Assembly: GCA_016234745.1 (NCBI GenBank)
Contig: JACRAR010000074.1
Coordinates: 1-64,000 of the forward strand
DNA length: 64,000 nucleotides
Origin: Betaproteobacteria bacterium
GTDB taxonomy: Bacteria > Pseudomonadota > Gammaproteobacteria > Burkholderiales > Rhodocyclaceae
Direction: 5' to 3'
Of the stretch, positions 1 to 9,042 are shown piece by piece. The first letter of the stretch is position 1. The number at the start of each line of letters is the position of its first letter. The notes under the pieces were generated by a model. It saw only the letters and a list, made by a program, of their open reading frames with translations, did no database searches and was not told where the DNA came from. Both the position numbers and the translations under genes were made by a program.

Positions 1-603
1 CGTCGTCGGGCTCTTCACAAATCCAAATTGCCCCGTCCCGATCTCCTGCCGTCCCGCCTGGTTCGACACCACGATCGCTCCCGCCGCAACGTCCACGTGC
101 AACCCGTTCTCCGGCGGCCTCCCCGATACCGTCGGTATCCCTCCGCAGTCGTTGTTGCAGCTCAGCGCGCCAAAGTGCGTCCCGCGGATGCCGATCGTCG
201 CCGTCGCCGTGGTGAAGTTCACCTGGTCGCGGCTGCGCTTGCCGATCAGTCCCGTCACCGCTCTCAGGCCTCCCTTGAGCATGTTCAATACGACGTTGTC
301 CGCTTCCGGTTTGGCTTCGGCGAAGCTGTAGCTCGCCACTTTCAGTTGCGTCCCCGGCCGCATCACCACTTCGGCACCATCGACAAACTTGATCCGCGCA
401 TAGGTTTCCGATTCGGTCGTCAGCAGGTCGCCTTCCTGAACTTCCGATTTGACCGACAGCATCTTCGGCGGCGCTTCCGCCCGCTTTACCGACAGAATCC
501 CCGACAGGTGCGTCACCTGCCCCGCCGGCGCAGCAACAGCGTGACCATGGGACAGCAAGGCGAAGGTTATGGCAACCAGGGTCAAGCGCGGGGGCAAGTT
601 CAT
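1..603 (-). CDS. FecR-domain secreted protein (3' end beyond window)
   Basis: Reading from an ATG at 603 gives 201 codons that stay open to the window edge, so the C-terminus is missing. Residues 1-25 form a signal peptide ending in HAVAA. The rest is a FecR-type beta domain: a region reading VQEGDLLTTESETYARI (about 52-68), then GAEVVMRPGTQLKV, then TATIGIRGTHF (about 137-147), the usual FecR core. Such domains are periplasmic or surface-anchored; in FecR itself the domain relays a signal, but stand-alone ones have no proven job. It begins 33 bp after the tpsA stop, so it is probably the last gene of the tpsB-tpsA operon and may help anchor or sense the exported adhesin (inference). Confidence 0.82.
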   Translation of the reverse strand, partial: MNLPPRLTLVAITFALLSHGHAVAAPAGQVTHLSGILSVKRAEAPPKMLSVKSEVQEGDLLTTESETYARIKFVDGAEVVMRPGTQLKVASYSFAEAKPEADNVVLNMLKGGLRAVTGLIGKRSRDQVNFTTATATIGIRGTHFGALSCNNDCGGIPTVSGRPPENGLHVDVAAGAIVVSNQAGRQEIGTGQFGFVKSPTT

Positions 604-636
604 GGGATTAAATCTTTTGCAAAAATGATGATTGCA

Positions 637-3600
637 TCAGCTGCACACAGCCGGCTTCTTGGAAGCGGGTTTTTCTTCCTGCTTCTTTCCGGATTCTTCC
701 TTCTTGTCCTCTTTCTTGTCGTCCTTCTTCTCTTCCTTTTTCTCCTCTTTCTTCTCTTCAGCTTTGTCGGCCGGCTTGGAGTCGGCAGGTTTGTCCGATG
801 ACGATTTGTCGGATTGACTGTTGCTGGAAGAAGTGCTGCTCGAACTGTCGCTACTCGACGTGCTGCCTGACGCGCTGCTCGAGCCGGAAGACGATCCCGA
901 ACCGGAGGTGTTGCTGCCGCTCGAAGTGCTTGTACTCGAAGTATCTGCGCCAGATGTCGTACTGCTTCTTGCGCCGGCACCGCTACTGGCTGCGCTGGAT
1001 GAGCTGCCGCTGCTGCCGGTCGCCGAGCCGCCCGGTCCGCCGAAACTACTGGAACCGGCAGCACCGCTCCCGGTCGACCCGAGCGAAGCGGAAGCTGAAC
1101 TTGACGTGCCGATGTTGGAACTGACCGATGCGATGGCCGAAGAAGGGGTACCGCCGAAAGTGCCTTCAGTGCCACCGATCGTCTGGTTGCCTTTCAGAAT
1201 TGTCAGGCTTGGCGAACTGGTCGTCGTCACCGTGGGCGGCGGTGGTGGGGGCGGCGGTGCAGCAGCCTGAGATTGGCCGGCGGGCTTGGACACCGTGCTG
1301 GTGACGCTGACGACCTCCTTGGTCACGACGGCTTGGACAACTGGAGCGGCCTCCTTTTCGATCACGACTTCCGGGGCCAGCGTCGTAGTGGTTACCGTGA
1401 CCGTCGTCGTCGTGACCGGGGCGGTCGAAGTCGTCGCTATGGTCGTACTGGTGGTCGTCGCCTCGGTTGAAGTCGTTGTGGGTGCCGTGGTCGTGCTGGT
1501 CACCACCGTCGTCGTCGTGGTCGCTTCTGTGGTCGTGGTCGTCGGCACCGTGGTGGTAGTGGTCGGCGCTGTGGTCGTGGTTGTTGGTGAAGTAGTTGTC
1601 GTGGTTACCTCGGTCGATGTGGTCGTTGCAGCCGTGGTCGTGGTCGTGGTCGTCGGCGTGGTCGTGGTGGTAGTCGGCTCCGTTGTTGTAGTGGATGCAA
1701 CTGTGGTCGTGGTCGTCGGTGTGAGCGTCGTCGTCGTAGTCGTTGCGGTGGTCGTCGTAGTCGTTGCGGTGGTAGTTGTCGGATCCGGAGCTGGCTCCTG
1801 AGTCGTTGTAGTTGTGGTGGTCGTGGTCGTGGTCGTGGCTGCGGTACTCGCATTGATCAGGGCCGTACTTGTCCCCGGCGTGATCGTCGTGGTCCCCGTC
1901 ACTGTGACAGTACCTGTCGCACCTCCACTCGGCGAGCCAATGATCGCCGGGCCTGAGGAGCCGGTACCGCCTGTCAGGCTCAGGTTGCCGCCAACAGTGA
2001 CGGTCATGCTGATTCCCGATTTTCCGCCGATTCCTGCTGCGGTCGCAATGTTGTATCCCTCGCCGGGAGTGGTCACGTTACTTGCTCCACCGGTGAGTGT
2101 GACATTGCCGGTGGTTGTGATATTTTGCGAAGTTCCCCCGCCGATGAAGGCACCGCCAACCGTCGTGGAATCGCCGCCACCGGTCAGACTGATGGTGTTG
2201 GCCTGAATGGTCTGCGATCCACCCGTTTCATCGGTGACGATTTCAGCGCTGTTGGCAAGCGCCAGATTGTTGGTGGTATTCCAGGCCCCGCCCGAAGCGC
2301 CGCCAATCAGCGTTATCGCAGGATAGTTGCTCGTGGCGGTATTGGTAAAACTGCCTATTCTTTGCAGGGAGCTTGTGGTGTTGTTGATGCTGGCGTAATT
2401 GTTTTTTCCGAGAGTGCCGCCGGTCAGCGCTAGCGATCCGCCGGCGAGGAAATCAATCGTCTGGCCGCCACTGCCCTTGTTGACGATTTCGGCCACGTTA
2501 TGGCCGCTTTGCGGCGTTGAAACGCAGTCCGTGCAATCTGTCGGATAATACCCCAGCAAACCCATGCCGCTCCCGCCTTGCAGCGACAGGGTACCCCCGG
2601 CGGAAATCGAGATGCTCTGGCTGCCGCTGGCATTGCTCTGGTAAATGGAAGCGGAATTGTTGTAACCGGATGCGCCACCGCCGCCGTAAAGGGAGATTTG
2701 TTCAGAGGCAATCGTTTGTGTGCCATTCGCGATCAGGCTGGCGTTCAGGCCACTGCCGGATGTGCCTCCGGTGAGCGTGATGGTTTTCGCTTTTATGGTC
2801 TGACCCACCGCCGATTCGAATCCGGCAGACGCCGCCGTGGCATCCACCCCGATGGCGTTGCCTCCCACAACCGTCATGGCGCCGCCGGAATAAATCTTGG
2901 CATTGGTCAAGGTGATGTCGCCGGTTCCGGCAACGACGCTGGATGATGTCGTGATGGCCTGGCTGGAGCCATTCAATCCCGCAACCAGCGTTACCGCACC
3001 GGTCGTGGTCACGGCCGTTCCGTTGTATGTCGAAACAATATTGCCCGTCGTACCCAGTGCAATATCGCCTGTCGTCGAAATTCCGGAAATGGACTGGACC
3101 GTGCCGATATTCAGATTGCTGTTGATGCTCTTCAGCATGAAGTTGCCGGTGCCGGTCAGACTTGCAGCGACATTCGTGACGGCATTCGCCTCGGACAAGC
3201 CGACCTGCCCAACGGTCTGCAGCGCCAGTCCCGTGCTGGCGATCAACTTGCCTGCCGTCTGTCCGATTCCCGATGAGCTTGCCGATTCCAGCTTCACGTC
3301 GCCCGAGGTGGCCGTAATGCCGCTGATGCTGTTGACCTGACTCACGTTGATGCCATTCAGGGATCGATACGTGAAATTCCCCGTGGTGGCCTCACCCGCG
3401 ATCACGCCGACCGGGTTTTTCATGTTTGCGGCAGTGGCCGAGCCGCCGAAACTCACCGAAGTCCCCGTGAGTTGGACGGCTTTGCCGGTCAGTATCGAGG
3501 TCGTGTCGTCGGACTGGGTCAGCGCACCGCTGCTGGTGAGTGAGATGACGCCATTGGGAGTAAGCGGATCGAAATTATTCGCGTCGATCCCGATGCTGAT

Positions 3601-6600
3601 GCCGCTCACGCTGTCTATGCCGCTGCTGATGTTCAGCGCCGTACCGCTCTTGAACAACATGTTCTTGTTTGTCGTCAGGCCAAAGCCGACCTGGGCGGCG
3701 AGATTCGACACGGGATTGGATTCGGTCAGCGTGACATCCCCCACTGATTTGATCGCCAGCTTGGATGCCGTGATCGTCGCGGACCCGGCTTGGGTGACAG
3801 TTCCACCGGCCTCCAGCGCCAGCGCGCCGGAACTGAAGCCGGTCGGTGAAATGGGAGCTGAAATGTACTGATTTCCAGCTGTCGTGGCGCCTATGCGCAA
3901 AGTGCCGGTGCCGCTAAGCGTAGTCAATTCGGTCGCCGACAGTTCCAGCGTGCTTGCCGCCACATCGGTACCTGACCCCAGATCGATATTCCAGCTCGCC
4001 GTACCCGGCTTGAGCCAAAGTGTGCCGGCGCCTGCAACGACCGTATTCGCGGTGCTGCCGAGCGCCATCCTGTCGGCGATGAGGGTGATTGCGCCCGTGG
4101 CTGCCCCACCGCCATTACTCACAGTCACGTCTCCGAGTTTGATTCCCCCGCTCCCCGCGTTAATGGTCACGCCCGATGGCCCCGTAATGGTATTGGCAGA
4201 GCCGCCGGCCCCTGACGAGCCGGGTGTTCCACCCGCGCCTGCTCCTCCTCCTCCTGGATTGAATGCCAGCATGGAGACTGCGCCCTGATCCGAGCTGACG
4301 ATGAAGGTTCCACCGCTACCGCCCGCACCCGTGGTCGCGCTTGCCGCCGCTCCCCCTGTACCGCCCGCCGAGGTCAGGCTGCCGGTGATGCCGGTATCGT
4401 TTGACGCACCGAACGATCTGATGGTGATCGTGCCGGCGTTACCGCCGATGCCTCCGGAAAATCCGCTTGGTCCAGCCCCCCCTGTGCCACCCGATGTATC
4501 AATTCCTGCAGTACTGACTGCGCCGTTGCTGGTAGTTGAAACGGTGACGTTGCCGCCGTTGCCGCCGGCACCGCCGATGTAACCCGCCGATGTTGCCCCG
4601 CCGTTACCGCCTTTGGCAGTGATCGCGCCAACGCTGATACTTCTTGCGGCGGTTGGCGTATCCACTTGTACGGTGACGAGACCCGCTGACCCTCCTCCAA
4701 GTGGTGAAGCCATCCCATTGGCTGCCGAACTACCGCTGGTCACAATGGCGCCGGTCGTAATGCTGCCATCGGTGGCATGCAGCACCACGCTTCCCCCATT
4801 CCGTCCGACGCTGGTTGTGGTGCTGCCGCCGCTGGTAGTGATGCTTTGCGTAACGATGGAACCTGTCGTGCTGATCGCCACGTTGCCGCCGGATATATCT
4901 GAACTGCCGGTCGTGGTGATCGTTCCGGAAACGTTGCTGGCAAAGGAAGCAGCGCGGCCAGAACCACCAACTCCGGCCACGGTGAAAAACCCGCCGTCGG
5001 AAAGTACCACCGAGTTGTTCTGGGTCACTGCGCCACTAGCCCATAGGTCCAGCGATCCCACGCTGACATTGATCGGGTTAGTGACCGTGATACCCCCGCT
5101 GGTAGCGTCCAAAGTCACGTAGCCCGCATCGCTCAGTCCGCTGACGCCATCAACCTGACTGACATTGATCGAGTTGGCCGAGCGATAAACAAAGTTGCCC
5201 GCTGAGGCAATGCCAGCAATTATGCTGTTGGAATTGGATTCCGGCAGGTTGACAGAACTGCCCGACAGCTTGAGTCCTCCTGATAATGCGGCAATCGTGG
5301 CGCCGCTCTGCTGAGTAATACTGCTGCCGGAATTCAGGCTCAGCGAACTGGAAATATGTTCCAAAGCGCCTCCGGTGCTGGTGAGCAGGGCAGATTTGAT
5401 ATCGACCGCACCACCGCTGGCATTGCCTATGAGCAACTTGCTCGCAGTAACCGTGTTGAGCTCGGCATTGGATATCTCAAGTGTGCTGCTGACCAGATCG
5501 TTCGCAGCAGTCGCTCCGACATGAACCGCATTGCCGGAATAAGGAACCAACTCGGCGTTCGTGGTCGCGCTGATCGTCCCGCTATCCAGCGCCATCTTGC
5601 CGGCCTTGAGAGTGACATTGCTGGCGCTTAATGTGGCGATACTGGTTATCTTGCTCGATGCTGTCGATATCGCCTCCACGCTGAGATCGCCGGTTGCTGA
5701 AACATTGCTGTTGACGTTGATGTCGCCGGCGCTTTGGAGGGAGAAATTGCTGACACTGGTCGGCGAGATTGCGGTGGAAACCGTCATGTTGCCTGAAACT
5801 GCGCCCGTCACCTCCAGCTTTGATCCTTGGATGCTGTTGATTTCCGCCGAGGACAGTTCCAGCGTATTGGCGGTCGAATCCAATGTACTTCCGACATCGA
5901 TCGCATTGCCGGATTTTGCCTGCAGCTTCACTGTGCCCGTACCGGAACTCGCATTGATGGTCTGTGCCGTCGCCAATGTCATCTTGTCGGCAGTGAGGCT
6001 GATGTTGCCGCCTGCCGCGATATTGGCAGTCGTCGTCAGTGTTCCGCCGGTGGCAATGTTTAATCCGGCAGGAGCAGTAATTGGATAAGCCAAGGAAAAT
6101 CCACTCGTCCCGGCCTCGACGGTGAGCGCGCCGGTCAGGCCGGATCCCGTACTCAAGTCCAAAGCGCCATACAGCGTCATCGCGCCACTGTTGGTCGAGT
6201 CGCCGATGGTTAGGGTGCCACTGGTTGTGATCGTCTTCAGCTCGTCATTGTCCAATCCCAAACGTGTCCCAGCCAGATCTGTCGCTCCGGAGCCCAGTTC
6301 AATCGCCAGGGTTCCGTCGTAAGTTGTCAGCTTGACGGTTCCGCTGCCGGCAGCGATATTGCTGGGTGTGCCGCCTGATGTGAAGGAAATATTATTAGCC
6401 TTCAGGGTCACTGCCCCGCCGCCGCTGGACATTTGTGAACTGGCCGGCATGCTGATCGAAGCGTTCGCGTCAGCGGCGGTGATATCCACCTTGCCGCCGG
6501 AGGTACTGATCGGCTTGCTGGCGACGAGGGAGACGCCTGCCGGGCCAAAGATGCTCACGTCGCCGTTGTTGGTGGTGACATTCGCGTTGACTCCGATGCT

Positions 6601-8970
6601 GTAGCCGGTCGCGTTGCTGATCTGGAGAGACTGCCCGCTGGTGAGCTGTTTCGCGCCATAGCCGACAGTGCCGATATCGGCGATCGAAAGATTGCTGGCG
6701 GAGTTGCTGATCTTGATGGATCCCGTCCCGGTATTCTGGACATTGAGGGAACTGACCTGAGTGGCGAGGGAACCGGTGGATCCATCCGAGACGCCGCTGA
6801 CTGAGGTCATCTTGAGTGAGCTGGCGGAGATTGTGCCGGACGAGGTGATCGCCCCTCCCGCGGTAAGGAGCATGGCTCCGGTAATCGTAGTCGAGGGAAG
6901 TGCGACTGCAGCATTGTCAAAGACCAAGGTCAGGTCGCGCAGGCCGGTTCCGGCGAAGCTCGGCGGCGTAGCATTGACGTTGGTGTTGCGCAACGCGAAA
7001 TCACGGAAATTTGCCGCCCCCCCCAGACTCACCGTACCCGAGATGTCATTGGCTTGCGAGGCCAACGCCACATCAGTATTGGCATTGGTTGCAGTGATCG
7101 TCAAGGTTCCGGCAGATGCGGCCTGGGTAATCGTTCCGGTCTGGGTTAACGCGCCACCCATAAGAACATTCAGCGACCCTGTACCGACACTCACCGTGCC
7201 AATGGCAAGAGCATCGGTATCCCGCAGTGTGACATTGTTATTGCCTGAATTCGTGAGGCTCACTGCTCCAGCAAAGTTGTTGCCCGCGTTATTCAATGAG
7301 ATTGCCGCAGCACCAGTAGAAAAACTTGAAGTTGCTCCTGCAGTCAGTGCACCGGTAAGGTTTATACCGCCAATACTGCTGTTTGTTGTGACCGTAATCC
7401 CAGCAGTGCCAACGTTAATATCACCTGCTCCGGAAACGCTTCCGGATGAAGATGGGGTGGTTGCACCTGGATCAGAGGCACTTAGCGAAACGCTACCATT
7501 GTTGGTGGTTATGTTTGCATTGACTGCGATATTCCCGCCGGCTTGCGCTGTCAGACCGATACCTGCGCTTGTCATGCTGATTGCATCGGTGAACGTGATG
7601 TCGTTTTCGGCCTGAAGGACAACCGTAGCACCGCTTCCATTGATGGAAGCGGGATCCACGGTGCAATTCGCGCAAGCGCCGTTATCGGCAAATGCGTCCA
7701 CATCCGTCAATGCTGCCGCACCGCCAGTTGCCACGGCAATATTGGTCGGGTCCAGCAGCCACACTCCAGCAGTACCGTGGGGAGCACGCGTATCCACGGT
7801 CGTTCGTGAGTCAAGCCCTCTCTTACCAGATGTTTCAACGAAGCCACCATTCCCCGAATTGGCTCCCCCCCTGGCCGAGATGCCGCCATACGCATGCGTC
7901 GTATTGTCAGCCCAGACAATGACCCTGCCGCCATCGCCATTGGAGCCAGCGTCCGCTTTGAGATTTGCATTCGGGCCGAAATAAGTCACGCTGGCGTTTT
8001 GAATGTCAGGGTTTTTGCCCTGATAGTCCCCTCCCACGAATACGGCTCCACCCCCATTCTGTCCAGAAGCATCTAGCTGCGCCTGGCCCGTCACCGCGAC
8101 ACGGGTACCGAGCACTTCGATCTTGCCGCCTGTAGTGCCCTTACTCTCAATACGAGCAAGCTCATCGACCACAGCATTCTTGCTCGCCTTAAGGAATATC
8201 CGTCCACCCTGATTGACAACGCTGCTGGCATTCAGCGTTCCGCTATTCTTGACCAGTACGCCGGCGATGCCAACGCGCCCAGCTTCGGCAACGATGCTGC
8301 CCAGGTTGGTCGCGTTGCCCGTAACGCCCGTGACCTCCACATTCACCCCTGGTGTGGCGGTGTCGATCAGTTTGATGGTCTGACCAGCGGCGAGGATGGT
8401 TTCACCCTTGGGCGAGGTGATGATACCTTCGTTACTGACGTTGGCTGCGATCAGATAAACGCTGCCGCCATCGGGCGTGGCGATGGTGCCCTGGTTGGCG
8501 ATTTTTCCAGTATTGCTGCCCGCATCGCTGTTGCCACCGAAGGTCAGCCTGCCTGCGAGGAAGTCCTCATTGCGCAGATTCAGTGTGCTCCCGACAAAAC
8601 CGGCGGTGTCGATCCTGGCGTTGGGACCGACCAGGATACCGGCCGGGTTGATCAGCCAGACACGGCCATTGGAACTGAGCTGGCCGTAGATGGCACTCGG
8701 ATCGTTACCGATCACGCGGTTCAGGACACTGCTTGCGGCGGAGGGCTGATTGAATCTGACCACCTCGTCGGTGGCGAGGCTGAACTGCTGCCAGTTAAGG
8801 ATGGCGTTGTTGCTGTTGTTGATGGTCAGGTTGCGGCCGGCCTGGTTGAAGACCGCGCTGCCGGAGACGATCTGCGGGCCGATCGGCAGGGCGTGGCTGC
8901 TGCCATGGGCAAACAGCAGCCCCGCCAGCAGCAGACTGGAATATTTCGGGAAGTATCTTTCAACTGCCAT
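637..8970 (-). CDS. Two-partner secretion exoprotein (TpsA, filamentous haemagglutinin-like)
   Basis: A 2777-residue exported protein. The ATG at 8970 is preferred over an upstream TTG because it has an AGAGG Shine-Dalgarno 7 bp away and starts a clean signal peptide (about 1-27, ending SSHA). Residues about 28-150 are a TPS (haemagglutination activity) domain with the hallmark stretch LINPAGILVGPNARID, which is what TpsB recognises. The long middle is Gly/Ala/Ser/Thr/Asn-rich beta-helix material with no obvious enzyme domain. The C-terminal 400 residues are low complexity: a nearly pure Thr tract (about 2374-2526), a Ser/Gly block (about 2597-2724), and a Lys/Glu tail ending PAVCS. The TpsB gene lies just upstream. 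Likely a surface adhesin or matrix protein; its target is unknown. Confidence 0.93.
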   Translation of the reverse strand: MAVERYFPKYSSLLLAGLLFAHGSSHALPIGPQIVSGSAVFNQAGRNLTINNSNNAILNWQQFSLATDEVVRFNQPSAASSVLNRVIGNDPSAIYGQLSSNGRVWLINPAGILVGPNARIDTAGFVGSTLNLRNEDFLAGRLTFGGNSDAGSNTGKIANQGTIATPDGGSVYLIAANVSNEGIITSPKGETILAAGQTIKLIDTATPGVNVEVTGVTGNATNLGSIVAEAGRVGIAGVLVKNSGTLNASSVVNQGGRIFLKASKNAVVDELARIESKGTTGGKIEVLGTRVAVTGQAQLDASGQNGGGAVFVGGDYQGKNPDIQNASVTYFGPNANLKADAGSNGDGGRVIVWADNTTHAYGGISARGGANSGNGGFVETSGKRGLDSRTTVDTRAPHGTAGVWLLDPTNIAVATGGAAALTDVDAFADNGACANCTVDPASINGSGATVVLQAENDITFTDAISMTSAGIGLTAQAGGNIAVNANITTNNGSVSLSASDPGATTPSSSGSVSGAGDINVGTAGITVTTNSSIGGINLTGALTAGATSSFSTGAAAISLNNAGNNFAGAVSLTNSGNNNVTLRDTDALAIGTVSVGTGSLNVLMGGALTQTGTITQAASAGTLTITATNANTDVALASQANDISGTVSLGGAANFRDFALRNTNVNATPPSFAGTGLRDLTLVFDNAAVALPSTTITGAMLLTAGGAITSSGTISASSLKMTSVSGVSDGSTGSLATQVSSLNVQNTGTGSIKISNSASNLSIADIGTVGYGAKQLTSGQSLQISNATGYSIGVNANVTTNNGDVSIFGPAGVSLVASKPISTSGGKVDITAADANASISMPASSQMSSGGGAVTLKANNISFTSGGTPSNIAAGSGTVKLTTYDGTLAIELGSGATDLAGTRLGLDNDELKTITTSGTLTIGDSTNSGAMTLYGALDLSTGSGLTGALTVEAGTSGFSLAYPITAPAGLNIATGGTLTTTANIAAGGNISLTADKMTLATAQTINASSGTGTVKLQAKSGNAIDVGSTLDSTANTLELSSAEINSIQGSKLEVTGAVSGNMTVSTAISPTSVSNFSLQSAGDINVNSNVSATGDLSVEAISTASSKITSIATLSASNVTLKAGKMALDSGTISATTNAELVPYSGNAVHVGATAANDLVSSTLEISNAELNTVTASKLLIGNASGGAVDIKSALLTSTGGALEHISSSLSLNSGSSITQQSGATIAALSGGLKLSGSSVNLPESNSNSIIAGIASAGNFVYRSANSINVSQVDGVSGLSDAGYVTLDATSGGITVTNPINVSVGSLDLWASGAVTQNNSVVLSDGGFFTVAGVGGSGRAASFASNVSGTITTTGSSDISGGNVAISTTGSIVTQSITTSGGSTTTSVGRNGGSVVLHATDGSITTGAIVTSGSSAANGMASPLGGGSAGLVTVQVDTPTAARSISVGAITAKGGNGGATSAGYIGGAGGNGGNVTVSTTSNGAVSTAGIDTSGGTGGAGPSGFSGGIGGNAGTITIRSFGASNDTGITGSLTSAGGTGGAAASATTGAGGSGGTFIVSSDQGAVSMLAFNPGGGGAGAGGTPGSSGAGGSANTITGPSGVTINAGSGGIKLGDVTVSNGGGAATGAITLIADRMALGSTANTVVAGAGTLWLKPGTASWNIDLGSGTDVAASTLELSATELTTLSGTGTLRIGATTAGNQYISAPISPTGFSSGALALEAGGTVTQAGSATITASKLAIKSVGDVTLTESNPVSNLAAQVGFGLTTNKNMLFKSGTALNISSGIDSVSGISIGIDANNFDPLTPNGVISLTSSGALTQSDDTTSILTGKAVQLTGTSVSFGGSATAANMKNPVGVIAGEATTGNFTYRSLNGINVSQVNSISGITATSGDVKLESASSSGIGQTAGKLIASTGLALQTVGQVGLSEANAVTNVAASLTGTGNFMLKSINSNLNIGTVQSISGISTTGDIALGTTGNIVSTYNGTAVTTTGAVTLVAGLNGSSQAITTSSSVVAGTGDITLTNAKIYSGGAMTVVGGNAIGVDATAASAGFESAVGQTIKAKTITLTGGTSGSGLNASLIANGTQTIASEQISLYGGGGASGYNNSASIYQSNASGSQSISISAGGTLSLQGGSGMGLLGYYPTDCTDCVSTPQSGHNVAEIVNKGSGGQTIDFLAGGSLALTGGTLGKNNYASINNTTSSLQRIGSFTNTATSNYPAITLIGGASGGAWNTTNNLALANSAEIVTDETGGSQTIQANTISLTGGGDSTTVGGAFIGGGTSQNITTTGNVTLTGGASNVTTPGEGYNIATAAGIGGKSGISMTVTVGGNLSLTGGTGSSGPAIIGSPSGGATGTVTVTGTTTITPGTSTALINASTAATTTTTTTTTTTTQEPAPDPTTTTATTTTTTATTTTTTLTPTTTTTVASTTTTEPTTTTTTPTTTTTTTAATTTSTEVTTTTTSPTTTTTAPTTTTTVPTTTTTEATTTTTVVTSTTTAPTTTSTEATTTSTTIATTSTAPVTTTTVTVTTTTLAPEVVIEKEAAPVVQAVVTKEVVSVTSTVSKPAGQSQAAAPPPPPPPPTVTTTSSPSLTILKGNQTIGGTEGTFGGTPSSAIASVSSNIGTSSSASASLGSTGSGAAGSSSFGGPGGSATGSSGSSSSAASSGAGARSSTTSGADTSSTSTSSGSNTSGSGSSSGSSSASGSTSSSDSSSSTSSSNSQSDKSSSDKPADSKPADKAEEKKEEKKEEKKDDKKEDKKEESGKKQEEKPASKKPAVCS
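1390..1850 (-). repeat. Mucin-like threonine tract within tpsA
   Basis: About 150 codons of tpsA are almost all Thr, in runs of 4-12, separated by single Pro, Ala, Glu, Val or Ser residues (units such as TTTTTEA, TTTTTAP, TTTTTVP). Codons are mixed ACC/ACG/ACT, seen on the plus strand as repeated GGT/CGT/AGT triplets. This is a protein-level low-complexity array rather than a clean DNA tandem repeat. Its length could change by slippage. Confidence 0.85.
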
Positions 8971-9042
8971 CACTGCGCCTCTTGCAGCTTTCTGTATAGC
9001 TGAAAGCAACCCTCCTGACCATGTACAAATTCACGCACCATA

